64,000 bases of DNA from Saccharicrinis sp963677655 (GTDB lineage: Bacteria > Bacteroidota > Bacteroidia > Bacteroidales > Marinilabiliaceae): the NCBI GenBank assembly GCA_963677655.1, contig OY782088.1. One strand, given 5' to 3'. Every line of letters begins with the position of its first letter. Position 1 is the stretch's first letter. The notes below the pieces were generated by a model. It made no database searches. It was not told where the DNA came from and was given only the letters and a program-made list of their open reading frames with translations. The translations under genes and the position numbers were made by a program. Positions 16,510 to 25,434 of the stretch are shown here, piece after piece.

Positions 16510-17712
16510 TTAGGCCTTTGTTAAAATAACGGAAGTATCATTTCCTCCAAAACCAAATGAATTGCTCATTACATTATTAACTGTTCCCTTTTTTAATTCT
16601 TTATTTGGAGAAACATTAACAGCTGAAATATTATTCTTCAAATTTAAACTTGGGTAAATCCACTGATGATTTATGCTTAATACGCTAAAAATAGCTTCAA
16701 TTCCACCTGCCGCTCCTAATGTATGTCCTATATAAGGCTTAAGCGACGAAAAAGGAGGATATTTTTCTCCGAACATACGTTCGATAGCAATACTCTCTGT
16801 TAGATCGTTATTTGGAGTTCCTGTTCCATGTGCATTAATGTAATTTATATCTGAGGTTTTAAGCCCTGCCATTTCCATAGCTTCTTTCATGCACAAATAA
16901 GGACCTTCACCATTTTCAGAAGTTGCAGTTTGGTGGAAAGCATCATTCTTATTGGAATATCCACTAACAATTGCATAAGCGTTTTTATTATACTTCTCAA
17001 CCAAAGTCTCACTTTCTAAAACTATAAATCCGGCTCCTTCACCCAATGTTAATCCTTTTCGATCTTCATCAAAAGGAGTACAAGGATCTTCACTAAGTAT
17101 CATCAGCGTATTAAAACCATTAAGTGTGTATTTACACAAAGAATCTGCACCTCCAACAATAACTCTGTCCAATTGCTTGTTTTTAATCATTTCACAACCA
17201 ATCATAATGGCATTGGCACTTGATGAGCATGCTGTAGTAATGGTTGTAACAAAATCAGTAACGCCAAATTTTTCAGCTAAAAACTCAGCAGTAAAACCTT
17301 TATTCTGGCAAGTAACCATAAAACTGGGCTTATTACCCTCGATTCTATAATTTGCTTCAGCAACATCCATTCCTCCAACAGTAGTACCAAAAACTAACCC
17401 GGTTCTTACATCTGCTTCATCTTTATATCCGGAATCTTTTAATGCCTCTTGTGCAGCAATACTTGCAAAAAGAGTAGTTCTGGGAAAATCATTTATATGA
17501 TTAATTCCAGCTAGCTCATATAACTCATCATTCGAAAAAGGAACTTCTGCTACATGAAATTTATCCTTATGAACGGTATCTAAATATTGAATTTTTCTAA
17601 TGCCGGACTTTTCAGAAATAATAGATTCTAAATTTTCCTGAACATTTTTTCCTATGGCAGATATGATCCCCATACCTGTTATATAAACATTTACTTGCTT
17701 AGGTTTTGTCAT
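16510..17712 (-). CDS. FabF-type beta-ketoacyl-ACP synthase of a polyene/resorcinol locus
   Basis: I chose the ATG at 17712 (400 residues) over a TTG at 17751. Complete catalytic triad: Cys in TTACSSSAN, His in NAHGTGTPNND and His in KPYIGHTLGAAGG, with the closing NSFGFGGNDTSVIL. The enzyme carries out decarboxylative condensation of malonyl-ACP with acyl-ACP. Its tight pairing with the chain-length-factor-like gene and the divergent DarA/DarB operon place it in pigment-type polyketide synthesis, not housekeeping fatty-acid synthesis. A TATGTTTG box on the minus strand (17816-17823) may be its -7 element; the -33 is weak. An inverted repeat (17753-17793) lies in its predicted leader. Confidence 0.87.
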   Translation of the reverse strand: MTKPKQVNVYITGMGIISAIGKNVQENLESIISEKSGIRKIQYLDTVHKDKFHVAEVPFSNDELYELAGINHINDFPRTTLFASIAAQEALKDSGYKDEADVRTGLVFGTTVGGMDVAEANYRIEGNKPSFMVTCQNKGFTAEFLAEKFGVTDFVTTITTACSSSANAIMIGCEMIKNKQLDRVIVGGADSLCKYTLNGFNTLMILSEDPCTPFDEDRKGLTLGEGAGFIVLESETLVEKYNKNAYAIVSGYSNKNDAFHQTATSENGEGPYLCMKEAMEMAGLKTSDINYINAHGTGTPNNDLTESIAIERMFGEKYPPFSSLKPYIGHTLGAAGGIEAIFSVLSINHQWIYPSLNLKNNISAVNVSPNKELKKGTVNNVMSNSFGFGGNDTSVILTKA

Positions 17713-17752
17713 GCGTTTTAGTTTTCCCTGTTTGTCGCATTTTACTCCCAAT

Positions 17753-17793
17753 GTATCAGATAGCCTGCTAAAGCATTTTATATATTCTGATAC
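17753..17793. promoter_or_regulatory. GTATCAGA...TCTGATAC inverted repeat in divergent promoter region
   Basis: GTATCAGA (17753-17760) and TCTGATAC (17786-17793) are exact inverted 8-mers 25 bases apart, between the ketosynthase start and its candidate -7 box. They could be an operator for the divergent locus or an mRNA hairpin. No regulator is encoded between the two operons. Confidence 0.4.
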
Positions 17794-17878
17794 GAATAGG
17801 AAATTAAGATTATCACAAACATAGCAAAAAACCCACTATGATAATTCTATAAAGCACATTATTTGAACTTATTGAATA

Positions 17879-17909
17879 TTTGTATAATTCATATATTAAG
17901 GTATTTTTG
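17879..17909 (+). promoter_or_regulatory. Bacteroidota-type promoter of the darA operon
   Basis: TTTG (17879-17882), a 19-base spacer, and TATTTTTG (17902-17909) match the TTTG-N19-TAnnTTTG housekeeping promoter of Bacteroidota. The predicted transcription start is near 17916, giving a leader of about 75 bases before the DarA start. Confidence 0.75.
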
Positions 17910-17990
17910 CATTCGGACTTAAACACCTTTTATATACATGGATTTTTTGGTTTTTAGATAAAATCATAAAACTGTAGTGGGAAACATAAT

Positions 17991-18902
17991 ATGAAGAATA
18001 TTCTTGTTGTGTACTATTCACAAACAGGACAATTAAAAAGAGTAATTGATTCTGTAATTAGTGGATTAACACAAAATGCTGACATAAACATTGATTACGA
18101 GGTATTAAAACCATCTAAGGAATATCCTTTCCCATGGGGGGAATATTTTTTTGATGAGTTTCCTGCCTGTGTTGAAGAAACAGGATGTGACTTACAACCA
18201 TTTTCTATCGATTTTAATAAAAAGTATGATTTAGTAATTGTAGGTTGTCAATCATGGTTTTTATCTCCATCAGTTCCTGTTACAGCATTCTTCACCCATC
18301 CTCAAATTAAAGCCTTTTTAAAACATAAAAACATATTAACTATTCATGGGGCACGTAATATGTGCTACTCAGCTAATGAATCTATTAAAAGTTTCATTAG
18401 TGAGGCTAAGGGTAATCTTGTAGGAAACATTGTTTTAGGAGATGAAAACACAAACTACATCTCTGCAATAACCATAATTAAATGGCTTGTTTATGGAAAT
18501 AAAGGGCCATATATGTTTTTACCCAATGCTGGTATTAGTGATAAAACAATCCTGGATGCTAAACGTTTTAGTCCTGTAATTTTAAATTTTTTAAATGACT
18601 CCCAACACCATAAGATACAGCAAGATCTTATTAAACTAGATGCTGTAAAAATTAAGTTTCCAGTATTAATGGTAGATCTGAATGCAAAAAAAATATTCAG
18701 GAAGTTTAGTAAATATGTAACAAAAGCTTCACCTAAAAGTAAAGAATGGAATAAGCGAATCAAAGTTTTCAGAGCTTATTTATTATTCGCCTTATTTGGA
18801 TTATCTCCAATTGCCATGTTTGTATTTGGATTGATAAACATTTTATTCAGATTTAAGACAAAAAAGACTATTGGTTACTACCAGGGAATTGAACTAAAAT
18901 AA
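17991..18902 (+). CDS. darA: DarA-like dialkylresorcinol condensing/aromatising protein
   Basis: A 303-residue protein with a flavodoxin-like start ILVVYYSQTGQLKR (4-17, the phosphate-binding loop being SQTGQ). A GCQSWFLSPSVPV segment lies near residue 86. A C-terminal hydrophobic stretch (about 262-287) suggests membrane association. Position directly before a DarB-type ketosynthase III, ten bases apart, is the arrangement of dialkylresorcinol/flexirubin loci. In characterised loci DarA is described as a condensing enzyme or as the cyclase/aromatase acting with DarB; which it is here cannot be read. First gene of a six-gene plus-strand operon. Confidence 0.78.
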   Translation: MKNILVVYYSQTGQLKRVIDSVISGLTQNADINIDYEVLKPSKEYPFPWGEYFFDEFPACVEETGCDLQPFSIDFNKKYDLVIVGCQSWFLSPSVPVTAFFTHPQIKAFLKHKNILTIHGARNMCYSANESIKSFISEAKGNLVGNIVLGDENTNYISAITIIKWLVYGNKGPYMFLPNAGISDKTILDAKRFSPVILNFLNDSQHHKIQQDLIKLDAVKIKFPVLMVDLNAKKIFRKFSKYVTKASPKSKEWNKRIKVFRAYLLFALFGLSPIAMFVFGLINILFRFKTKKTIGYYQGIELK

Positions 18903-18911
18903 CATTTAACT

Positions 18912-20042
18912 ATGACATTTATTAATAAAATATCTAAATTCTTTCCTAACCAGCCTGTTAGTAATGATGAGATGGAGGATTATTTGGGAAAGATAAAAGG
19001 CTTGAGATCAAAAGCTAAAAATATTGTATTAAGAAATAATGGTATAACAAACAGATATTACGCACTAGATAAAGAAGGAAACATCACTCACTCGGTTGAA
19101 GACATGGCTGTGGAGGCAATTATGGCTTTAGAAAAACAAGGTGTTGATCTTCAAAAAATTGATTTATTAACCAGTGGAACTGCATCTCCAGACATTCAGA
19201 TGCCATCATTATCGTGTATGGTTCATGGACGTTTGGGAATTGGTGCTATTGATGCCATGTCGGCAACAGGCTCTTGTAACAGTACCATGTGGGCTTTAAA
19301 CTATGCTCATATGTCTATTCTTACTGGAAGTGCTAAGCATGCTGTTTGTGTGGGATCAGAAAACATGTCGAGTTGGATGATGTCTAAAAACTTTGAAGAA
19401 GAATCTGCTCACCTTCAGGATCTGGGAGAGAATGGTTATGTGGCTTTTGAGAAAGAGTTTTTAAGATGGATGCTTTCGGATGGTGCGGCTGCAGTTCTTT
19501 TGGAAGATATACCAAATGAAGAAGGAATCTCTTTAAAGTTAGAGTGGATGGAGATTAAATCCTATGCTCACCTTTCTGAAACCTGTATGTATGCAGGAGG
19601 ATTAAAAGATGAAACAGGAAGAGTTCGTCCCTGGAGAAGCCTGGATCAAAAAGACCTTCTTGAAAAATCTGTATTCTCATTAAAGCAGGACTCTAAACTA
19701 TTAGAGAAATACATAACCAAGTTTGGAGGTAAGTTTTTATCAGAAATTCTTAAAAAGCATGACTTCTCATTGGATGAGATTGATTATTTCATGCCTCATA
19801 TATCTTCAATGTTCTTTAAAAAGCACATTAATCAATCATTAATGGATGAAGGTTTAAATATACCTGATGAAAAATGGTTCTTAAATCTTCCTAAGGTTGG
19901 TAACGTGGCTTCAGCATCAGGATTTATTATGCTGGAAGAACTATTCAATTCAGGAAAGCTTGTTAAAGGACAAAAGATCTTATTAATGATTCCTGAAAGT
20001 GCAAGATTTTCATACACCTATGCTCTTTTAACAGTAGTTTAA
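18912..20042 (+). CDS. darB: DarB-like beta-ketoacyl-ACP synthase III
   Basis: A 376-residue KAS III fold protein. The active-site Cys lies in MSATGSCNSTMW (about 119-130), the His in DYFMPHISSMFF and the Asn in KVGNVASASGF, so the Cys-His-Asn triad is intact. DarB enzymes join two beta-oxoacyl chains to form 2,5-dialkylresorcinols. The expected ACP partner (DarC) is not next to it; the following small gene shows no phosphopantetheine DSL motif. An AAGGAACAGGG repeat begins at its stop codon. Confidence 0.82.
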   Translation: MTFINKISKFFPNQPVSNDEMEDYLGKIKGLRSKAKNIVLRNNGITNRYYALDKEGNITHSVEDMAVEAIMALEKQGVDLQKIDLLTSGTASPDIQMPSLSCMVHGRLGIGAIDAMSATGSCNSTMWALNYAHMSILTGSAKHAVCVGSENMSSWMMSKNFEEESAHLQDLGENGYVAFEKEFLRWMLSDGAAAVLLEDIPNEEGISLKLEWMEIKSYAHLSETCMYAGGLKDETGRVRPWRSLDQKDLLEKSVFSLKQDSKLLEKYITKFGGKFLSEILKKHDFSLDEIDYFMPHISSMFFKKHINQSLMDEGLNIPDEKWFLNLPKVGNVASASGFIMLEELFNSGKLVKGQKILLMIPESARFSYTYALLTVV

Positions 20043-20125
20043 GGAACAGGGAAAAAGGAACAAGGAGAACGGAACAGGGAAGAATGAAGACTGTAAACTG
20101 AAGACTGTATACTAATAAAACGCCG
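20043..20125. repeat. AAGGAACAGGG / ACTGAAGACTG word array inside the operon
   Basis: The gap between darB and the next gene consists almost entirely of repeat words. GGAACAGGGAAAAAGGAACA (20043-20062) and relatives come first, then GAAGACTGTAAACTGAAGAC (20087-20106) and TGTATAC. It starts right at the darB stop and would be transcribed within the operon. Confidence 0.7.
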
Positions 20126-20527
20126 ATGAAGATAAACGAAGTTCCACAAGATCACTCTGATAAATTCAAAAAGGAATTTAGTGTAATTGAATTTGCAGTT
20201 GACGATGAAGGAAAATACAAAGCTGTAAAAAGTACTGGTTTTGAACCTAAAAATGTGGCTTTGGAGCAGGCTTGGGAGTTTGAAGAGGAAAAGATGGAAA
20301 AAGCCCGTCAGCTTTATCAAAACCAAAAGAAAAGCTTCATCTATTATCATATGAAAAAAAATATGATGAGCATTAAAATTCTGGCAGGATATACAGATTA
20401 TAGTTGGTTTAAAGTCTGGAAAGATTGCAAATATAAAAACGGGGAAAAATTAACCGATAAGGAATTGGAAACTTATCGTTATGCTTTTGGCTACAAAAGT
20501 ATTGAAGACGTAAAAAAAATAGATTAG
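20126..20527 (+). CDS. Unknown 133-aa protein of the dialkylresorcinol-type operon
   Basis: A charged 133-residue protein without signal peptide or membrane segment. Visible features are an early strand-rich part (FSVIEFAVDDEGKYKAV, 18-34), a helical middle (LEQAWEFEEEKMEKARQLY, 46-64) and a basic, aromatic second half (YYHMKKNMMSIKILAGYTDY, 73-92). I do not recognise a domain. It is not an acyl carrier protein. It lies between darB and the BtrH-like gene with an 8-base gap to the latter, so it is likely co-transcribed and part of the same pathway. Confidence 0.72.
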   Translation: MKINEVPQDHSDKFKKEFSVIEFAVDDEGKYKAVKSTGFEPKNVALEQAWEFEEEKMEKARQLYQNQKKSFIYYHMKKNMMSIKILAGYTDYSWFKVWKDCKYKNGEKLTDKELETYRYAFGYKSIEDVKKID

Positions 20528-20534
20528 TGCTGTA

Positions 20535-21539
20535 ATGAAGATTGAATTCGATCATAGAATGTCCTCACACTGTGAAAACGGTGTTACCAGAAATTTATTA
20601 AAACATCAGGGAGTTGATATTAGCGAGGCAATGGTATTTGGTATTGGTGCAGGAATGTTTTTTGCATATCTGCCTTTTATTAAATTACATGGAATGCCGG
20701 TGTTTTCATTCAGACCAATGCCTGGGCATATCTTTAATACAGCTACTAAAAATTTAGGCATAAAAGTTCATTCACAAAAGTTCAGATCTCCGGCAAAGGC
20801 TATGGCAAAGTTAGATGCCAACCTTGAAAAAGGGATTCCAACAGGAATGGTGGTTGGAGTTTATCACCTATCTTACTTCCCTCCTCAATATCGTTTCCAT
20901 TTTAATGCGCACAATATTGTGGGTATTGGCAAGGAAGATGGCAAATACCTGATCAGTGATCCTATTATGGAGGACATTGAATCTTTAACTTACGAAGAAC
21001 TGGTAAGAGTAAGATTTGCTAAAGGTACCGGTAGTCCTAAAGGGAAGATGTATGGTATTGAATGCAATAAAGGATTAACCGATCTGAATTCTGCCATTAT
21101 AAAAGGTATTAAAAAGAATGTAACTCAGATGTTGTACTACAAAGGAATTGTAGGTGTGGATGGCATCAATTACCTGAGTAAAAAAATAAGAAAGTGGCCT
21201 AAAAAATACGGCGCTAAAAAAGCAGAACGCTTCCTTGGACAAATCGTCCGTATGCAGGAAGAGATTGGAACCGGTGGTGCCGGATTTCGTTTTTTATATG
21301 CTTCGTTTTTACAGGAGGCTGCTCAAAAATTAGAGAGTACAAAGCTGGATAGCTTATCTTCAGACATGACACAAATTGGTGACCTATGGAGAGAGTTTGC
21401 TATCAATGCATCCAGAATATACAAAAACCGTTCAGGTGAGATAGGTTATAATGATGTAGCTGATCGTTTATATGATCTTGGACAGAGAGAAAAAGTACTT
21501 TTCACCGAACTTGGAAAAACCGTTAAAAAGCTAGGTTAA
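20535..21539 (+). CDS. BtrH N-terminal-like acyltransferase
   Basis: A 334-residue protein with the cysteine-peptidase-like fold of the BtrH N-terminal family (PF14399 type). The start has Cys13 in SHCENGVTRNLL, then VFGIGAGMFF. A second conserved block has HFNAHNIVGIGKEDG then YLISDP, supplying the His (about 134) and Asp. The C-terminal half is helical and may correspond to the domain of unknown function usually fused to BtrH. BtrH of butirosin biosynthesis moves an acyl group from an ACP to an acceptor. By analogy this enzyme could transfer the polyketide/polyene chain here. Operonic with neighbours (8- and 15-base gaps). Confidence 0.78.
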   Translation: MKIEFDHRMSSHCENGVTRNLLKHQGVDISEAMVFGIGAGMFFAYLPFIKLHGMPVFSFRPMPGHIFNTATKNLGIKVHSQKFRSPAKAMAKLDANLEKGIPTGMVVGVYHLSYFPPQYRFHFNAHNIVGIGKEDGKYLISDPIMEDIESLTYEELVRVRFAKGTGSPKGKMYGIECNKGLTDLNSAIIKGIKKNVTQMLYYKGIVGVDGINYLSKKIRKWPKKYGAKKAERFLGQIVRMQEEIGTGGAGFRFLYASFLQEAAQKLESTKLDSLSSDMTQIGDLWREFAINASRIYKNRSGEIGYNDVADRLYDLGQREKVLFTELGKTVKKLG

Positions 21540-21554
21540 TCAAAATATAATAGC

Positions 21555-22307
21555 ATGAACCCGACAACTATTCTTGAATTTCAATCTGTAACCAAATATT
21601 ACAAAGGGAAAGACGAACCTGCTGTCGATCATGTATCTTTTCAAATTAACAAAGGTGATTTTTTTGGATTACTAGGTCCCAACGGAGCCGGTAAAACAAC
21701 CAGTATCTCTATCATAAGTAGCCTGCTTGAACCTTGCTCAGGAAAGTGTTTGATTAATAATCTTGATACCAAAACTCACCTGTTTAAAATCAAGCATTTT
21801 ATTGGGGTAGTACCACAGGATATTGCTTTGTACGATAGCCTGACAGCCAAAGAAAACCTACTTTATTTCGGTAGTTTATATGGATTGCCAATTAAAGGTC
21901 TAAAGGGATGTATTGATCATCTTTTAGGAGAACTGGGATTGGATCATGTTAAGAATAAAAGAATATCAACCTTCTCAGGAGGTATGAAAAGGAGAATAAA
22001 TCTTATTGCAGGTTTATTGCATGCTCCTAAGCTTTTGATTCTGGATGAGCCCATGGTTGGTATTGATGTACAATCAAAAAATGTGATTCGTAAGTTCCTT
22101 CAAAAGCTTAATAAAGACGGCACAACCATCATCTATACTTCTCACATTATGGAGGATGTTCAGAAACTGTGTAACAAGATTGGTATCATTGATAAAGGTA
22201 AACTGATTACTACTGCAAGTCCGAAGGAACTGTTAGATGATCATAAGGAATGTACCAATCTGGAAGAAGTATTTTTAAAGCTAACCGGAGAAAAATTAAG
22301 AGACTAA
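21555..22307 (+). CDS. ABC-2 type exporter, ATP-binding protein
   Basis: A 250-residue ATPase: Walker A GPNGAGKTTS, Q-loop VVPQD, signature FSGGMKRR, Walker B LLILDEP, and the His of the switch in YTSHIMEDV. The fold and the C-terminal LEEVFLKLTG are typical of ABC-2 drug/pigment exporters (CcmA group). It is encoded 15 bases after the BtrH-like gene and directly before a membrane component. By context it exports or inserts the resorcinol/polyene lipid into the envelope. Confidence 0.9.
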   Translation: MNPTTILEFQSVTKYYKGKDEPAVDHVSFQINKGDFFGLLGPNGAGKTTSISIISSLLEPCSGKCLINNLDTKTHLFKIKHFIGVVPQDIALYDSLTAKENLLYFGSLYGLPIKGLKGCIDHLLGELGLDHVKNKRISTFSGGMKRRINLIAGLLHAPKLLILDEPMVGIDVQSKNVIRKFLQKLNKDGTTIIYTSHIMEDVQKLCNKIGIIDKGKLITTASPKELLDDHKECTNLEEVFLKLTGEKLRD

Positions 22308-22336
22308 CTGGCTTTGTCAGATTAAACCACAGACCT

Positions 22337-23608
22337 ATGAAGAAAATATTTTTCTCAATATATAAAGAATCGCTAATTCTGATCAGAGATATCCAAGGTG
22401 TAATGCTACTGTTTTTTATGCCTATGATATTGGTTGTTGTTGTAGCACTATTGCAACATAAAACATTTCAGAATCTTTCAGAAACAAGCATCTCCGTTGT
22501 CATTGTGGATAAAGATGGCGGTGAAGTTGGAGAATCTTTACGCGAAGGAATTAAGAATCAAGGAATATTTGATGTAACAGAATTTATTGGAGATAGTGTT
22601 CAATATGAAAAAGGAGCAAAGCAACAGGTTGCAGAAGGCGATTTTCAGATTGGAATTATCATTCCTAAAGGAGCTACAAAAGCAATTAAACGAAGAGCAT
22701 TATTATTAGTAAAGCAACAGGTTCCTTCTATTAAAGTAGATACTACCAGCAATCAGAACTCCACTGAAATCAATTTATTATTTGATCCGGTCACTAAAGA
22801 ATCATTTAAGCTGTTGGTGAAAAGTAGCTTTGCTGAATTCTCTGTAAAAAGTGAGATGTCCATCATATTTAAAACATATACTAAAGTTTTGGATGCACTG
22901 ATGAATACCCGTCATGATATATCCTATCCAGAAGCACCTGCTTTTGAAGTAAAAGAACAGCTTGTATCTGAATATAACGATGGCATTTTACCAAACTCTA
23001 CGCAACACAACGTTCCGGCTTGGACACTCTTCGGAATGTTCTTAATATGTATTCCTGTTGCAGGTAATGTGATTAAAGAAAGAACAGATGGTTGTTTGGC
23101 CCGAATCAAAACCATTCCAGTAAGTTACTTTGAGGTAATGAGTGGGAAAATTGCAGTTTATGTAATTATCTGTGTACTTCAGGCAATAGTAATTTTGTTG
23201 ATGGGTATGTACATTCTGCCTGTACTTGGATTACCTGAATTACAATTAGGAAACATATATTCTTTTCTTTTAATTGCTCTTACATCGGCATTTGCTGCCA
23301 CCGGTTACGGAATTGTAATTGGAACATTAGCCACAACTCAAGTACAAGCCTCTACTTTCGGGTCAGTATCTTCTGTTATATTAGCTGCCTTAGGTGGCGT
23401 TTGGGTGCCTGTTAATATTATGGGACCAATAATGCGTCAAATTAGCGCTTTATCACCACTAAACTGGGGCGTTCAGGGATTCTATGGCATATTCCTTCGT
23501 AATGATGGTATACTTGAAGTTTTGCCATATGCCAACCGTTTAATTATCTTCTTCCTGGTTTGTTTAGGAATCAGTGTTGTATTTAGAAAGTACCAGGTTA
23601 AGTTTTAG
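22337..23608 (+). CDS. ABC-2 type exporter, permease
   Basis: I chose the ATG at 22337 (423 residues); the open frame begins earlier inside the ATPase gene but the start MKKIFFSIYKE is the natural one. One N-terminal membrane helix (about 20-40) is followed by a large extracytoplasmic domain (about 45-225). Five or six helices follow in the last 200 residues, ending near FFLVCLGISVVF. This is the ABC2 membrane-3 layout. It pairs with the ATPase 29 bases upstream. Last gene of the operon; no terminator hairpin was recognised. Confidence 0.88.
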   Translation: MKKIFFSIYKESLILIRDIQGVMLLFFMPMILVVVVALLQHKTFQNLSETSISVVIVDKDGGEVGESLREGIKNQGIFDVTEFIGDSVQYEKGAKQQVAEGDFQIGIIIPKGATKAIKRRALLLVKQQVPSIKVDTTSNQNSTEINLLFDPVTKESFKLLVKSSFAEFSVKSEMSIIFKTYTKVLDALMNTRHDISYPEAPAFEVKEQLVSEYNDGILPNSTQHNVPAWTLFGMFLICIPVAGNVIKERTDGCLARIKTIPVSYFEVMSGKIAVYVIICVLQAIVILLMGMYILPVLGLPELQLGNIYSFLLIALTSAFAATGYGIVIGTLATTQVQASTFGSVSSVILAALGGVWVPVNIMGPIMRQISALSPLNWGVQGFYGIFLRNDGILEVLPYANRLIIFFLVCLGISVVFRKYQVKF

Positions 23609-24506
23609 CGATTTTATATTGTTGATTTGATGATGTGAGAATGTGTTTCTCGAATACTGACTACAGAATACTCCTTTATCTGTAGAATTATTGTTTTAAT
23701 AATTCTTGTGTGATTTTATGAAAGGACAAACTGTTGACTGTCGGCTGTGCACTGATTACTGGTTAATGTGATGCTTTGAAGGATTAGTAAAAGTAATAAG
23801 GATTAAGAATTAAATGATTATTCAGAGATTATTAAACACAAAGAACTTTCGCTAAATCACGAAGAAATCATTTATAACATGTGATGAAACATTAATTATC
23901 CACCTTTGTAGTATTGACTAACCAAGATGTAAATCACTCTCTTCATATTTAATTAGCAGTCCCCAAGGAACGAGGGTGAGGTGGTTGTTACTGGTCATTT
24001 TAGTATTTAGTACTCCTCGAACTTTGTGGATAAAACGATATGGTTCTAAATCATTTATGTAGCTAGAAAACCAAGAATTAACAAGGGCATACCTGTTCCT
24101 TTTTCGATGTTCCTTGTAATTACATCAAATTCTAATTCCTATTTCAGGTGCAAGACTGTATCCTACAACTCAACCTCTTAATAGTTTATTTATAGAACAA
24201 GATAAAATAGTGCTCTAGTAAAATGGTTTTAAATAAAGGTCCAAGTTGCAAACTTGAACCAGGACAAGTGGGATATTTGGTTATTATTATTTTCCCTGCT
24301 TTCTGTTACGTTACGCTCTGTGCTTATGCACTACGTTCTTTTTGTACTAATTTTCTAATAATGGAAACAATTGATTTTTAGGATTTCCCATAACCTTACC
24401 TTTTCCTTTTTCCCTATTCCATGTTCCTACAATTTCTCTTAAAAACTTTCCACTTTTAACTTGGCACTCTAATCTTTTTGTACATTTAACCATCTAAAAT
24501 CATTTC
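23609..24506. other. Intergenic, about 900 bases, degenerate repeat words, no gene
   Basis: Words seen include GAATACTGACTACAGAATAC (23650-23669) and GACTGTCGGCTGTGCACTGA (23736-23755). An inverted-orientation CACAAAGAACTTTCGC (23837-23852) with ATCACGAAGAA (23856-23866) is present. Also seen are AAGTTGCAAACTT (24243-24255) and CCTTACCTTTTCCTTTTTCC (24394-24413) just before the AraC gene. No coding frame or hairpin terminator stood out. Confidence 0.55.
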
Positions 24507-25337
24507 ATGAAACAGCTTTTCCATATATTCCAATTAAACAAAGAAGATGCTTTGCGAATTTCGTCAAATCCCGATGATGCACATCAACATGATTATGAAG
24601 AACTCATTGTAGGCATGGAAGGAAAACTGGATCATTTTATTGACTTTAAGCAATCCATCATTGAATCTCCATTAATTAGTTTTGTAGCTAAAGGCAAAGT
24701 GCATCGTGTTATTCCTCTATTACAAAACGATGATTGTAATATGTGGGTAATTCGTTTTAAAAGTGAGTTTATTGCCGAAACAACATTCCACCTCTACTCC
24801 TATTATCATGATCATGCCAACATCGCATTAGATGAAGGTAAGTGTTATACACGCATGACTCAGCTTTGTGAAATGATGTATGAAGAAATGGAAATGGATA
24901 ATCCGGATCTAAATGTAGTACAACATTTATTAGCTGCATTATTCAGCATGATTGAGGGAGAACGTCGCAAGCTTAATGATGCTCCTGAAGAAATACATAA
25001 AACACAAAACATCACTTTTAAAAACTTCCTGAAAATATTAGAGGATAATTATAAAAGACCCAATGGAGTTGAGTTCTATTCAGAAAAACTTTTTATGTCG
25101 AGCCGTAATTTGAATCTGATCTGCAAGAACATCATGAATCAAAGTGTTTCAGAAATCATTGAAACCCGAAAACTAATTGAAGCCAAGAATCAGCTCATCC
25201 ATACAGAAAAATCTATTTCAGAAATTGGTTTCGACCTGGGATTCAATGAGAAAGCCTACTTCACAAAGGTATTTAAAAAGAAATCTGGACAAACACCTTC
25301 CGACTTCAGAAAAGAAATGCAAGGGCATATTTCCTAA
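24507..25337 (+). CDS. AraC-family transcriptional regulator
   Basis: A 276-residue regulator. The N-terminal part looks cupin-like (HQHDYEELIVGMEGKLDHFID, split around residues 27-48, typical of AraC effector domains). The C-terminal part (about 180-272) is an AraC double helix-turn-helix with LFMSSRNLNLICKN and the diagnostic ISEIGFDLGFNEKAYFTKVF then FKKKSGQTPSDFR. It lies 97 bases upstream of yceI and the extradiol dioxygenase gene on the same strand, which makes these its most likely targets. The effector is unknown. Confidence 0.9.
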   Translation: MKQLFHIFQLNKEDALRISSNPDDAHQHDYEELIVGMEGKLDHFIDFKQSIIESPLISFVAKGKVHRVIPLLQNDDCNMWVIRFKSEFIAETTFHLYSYYHDHANIALDEGKCYTRMTQLCEMMYEEMEMDNPDLNVVQHLLAALFSMIEGERRKLNDAPEEIHKTQNITFKNFLKILEDNYKRPNGVEFYSEKLFMSSRNLNLICKNIMNQSVSEIIETRKLIEAKNQLIHTEKSISEIGFDLGFNEKAYFTKVFKKKSGQTPSDFRKEMQGHIS

Positions 25338-25434
25338 AAGTACAACTCTCTTTCCGAATACTGATACCACCTGCTTTACTATTCTGCCCACTTTTGTATT
25401 GTAATCATTAATTAATAATTAAAACAATAACAAA

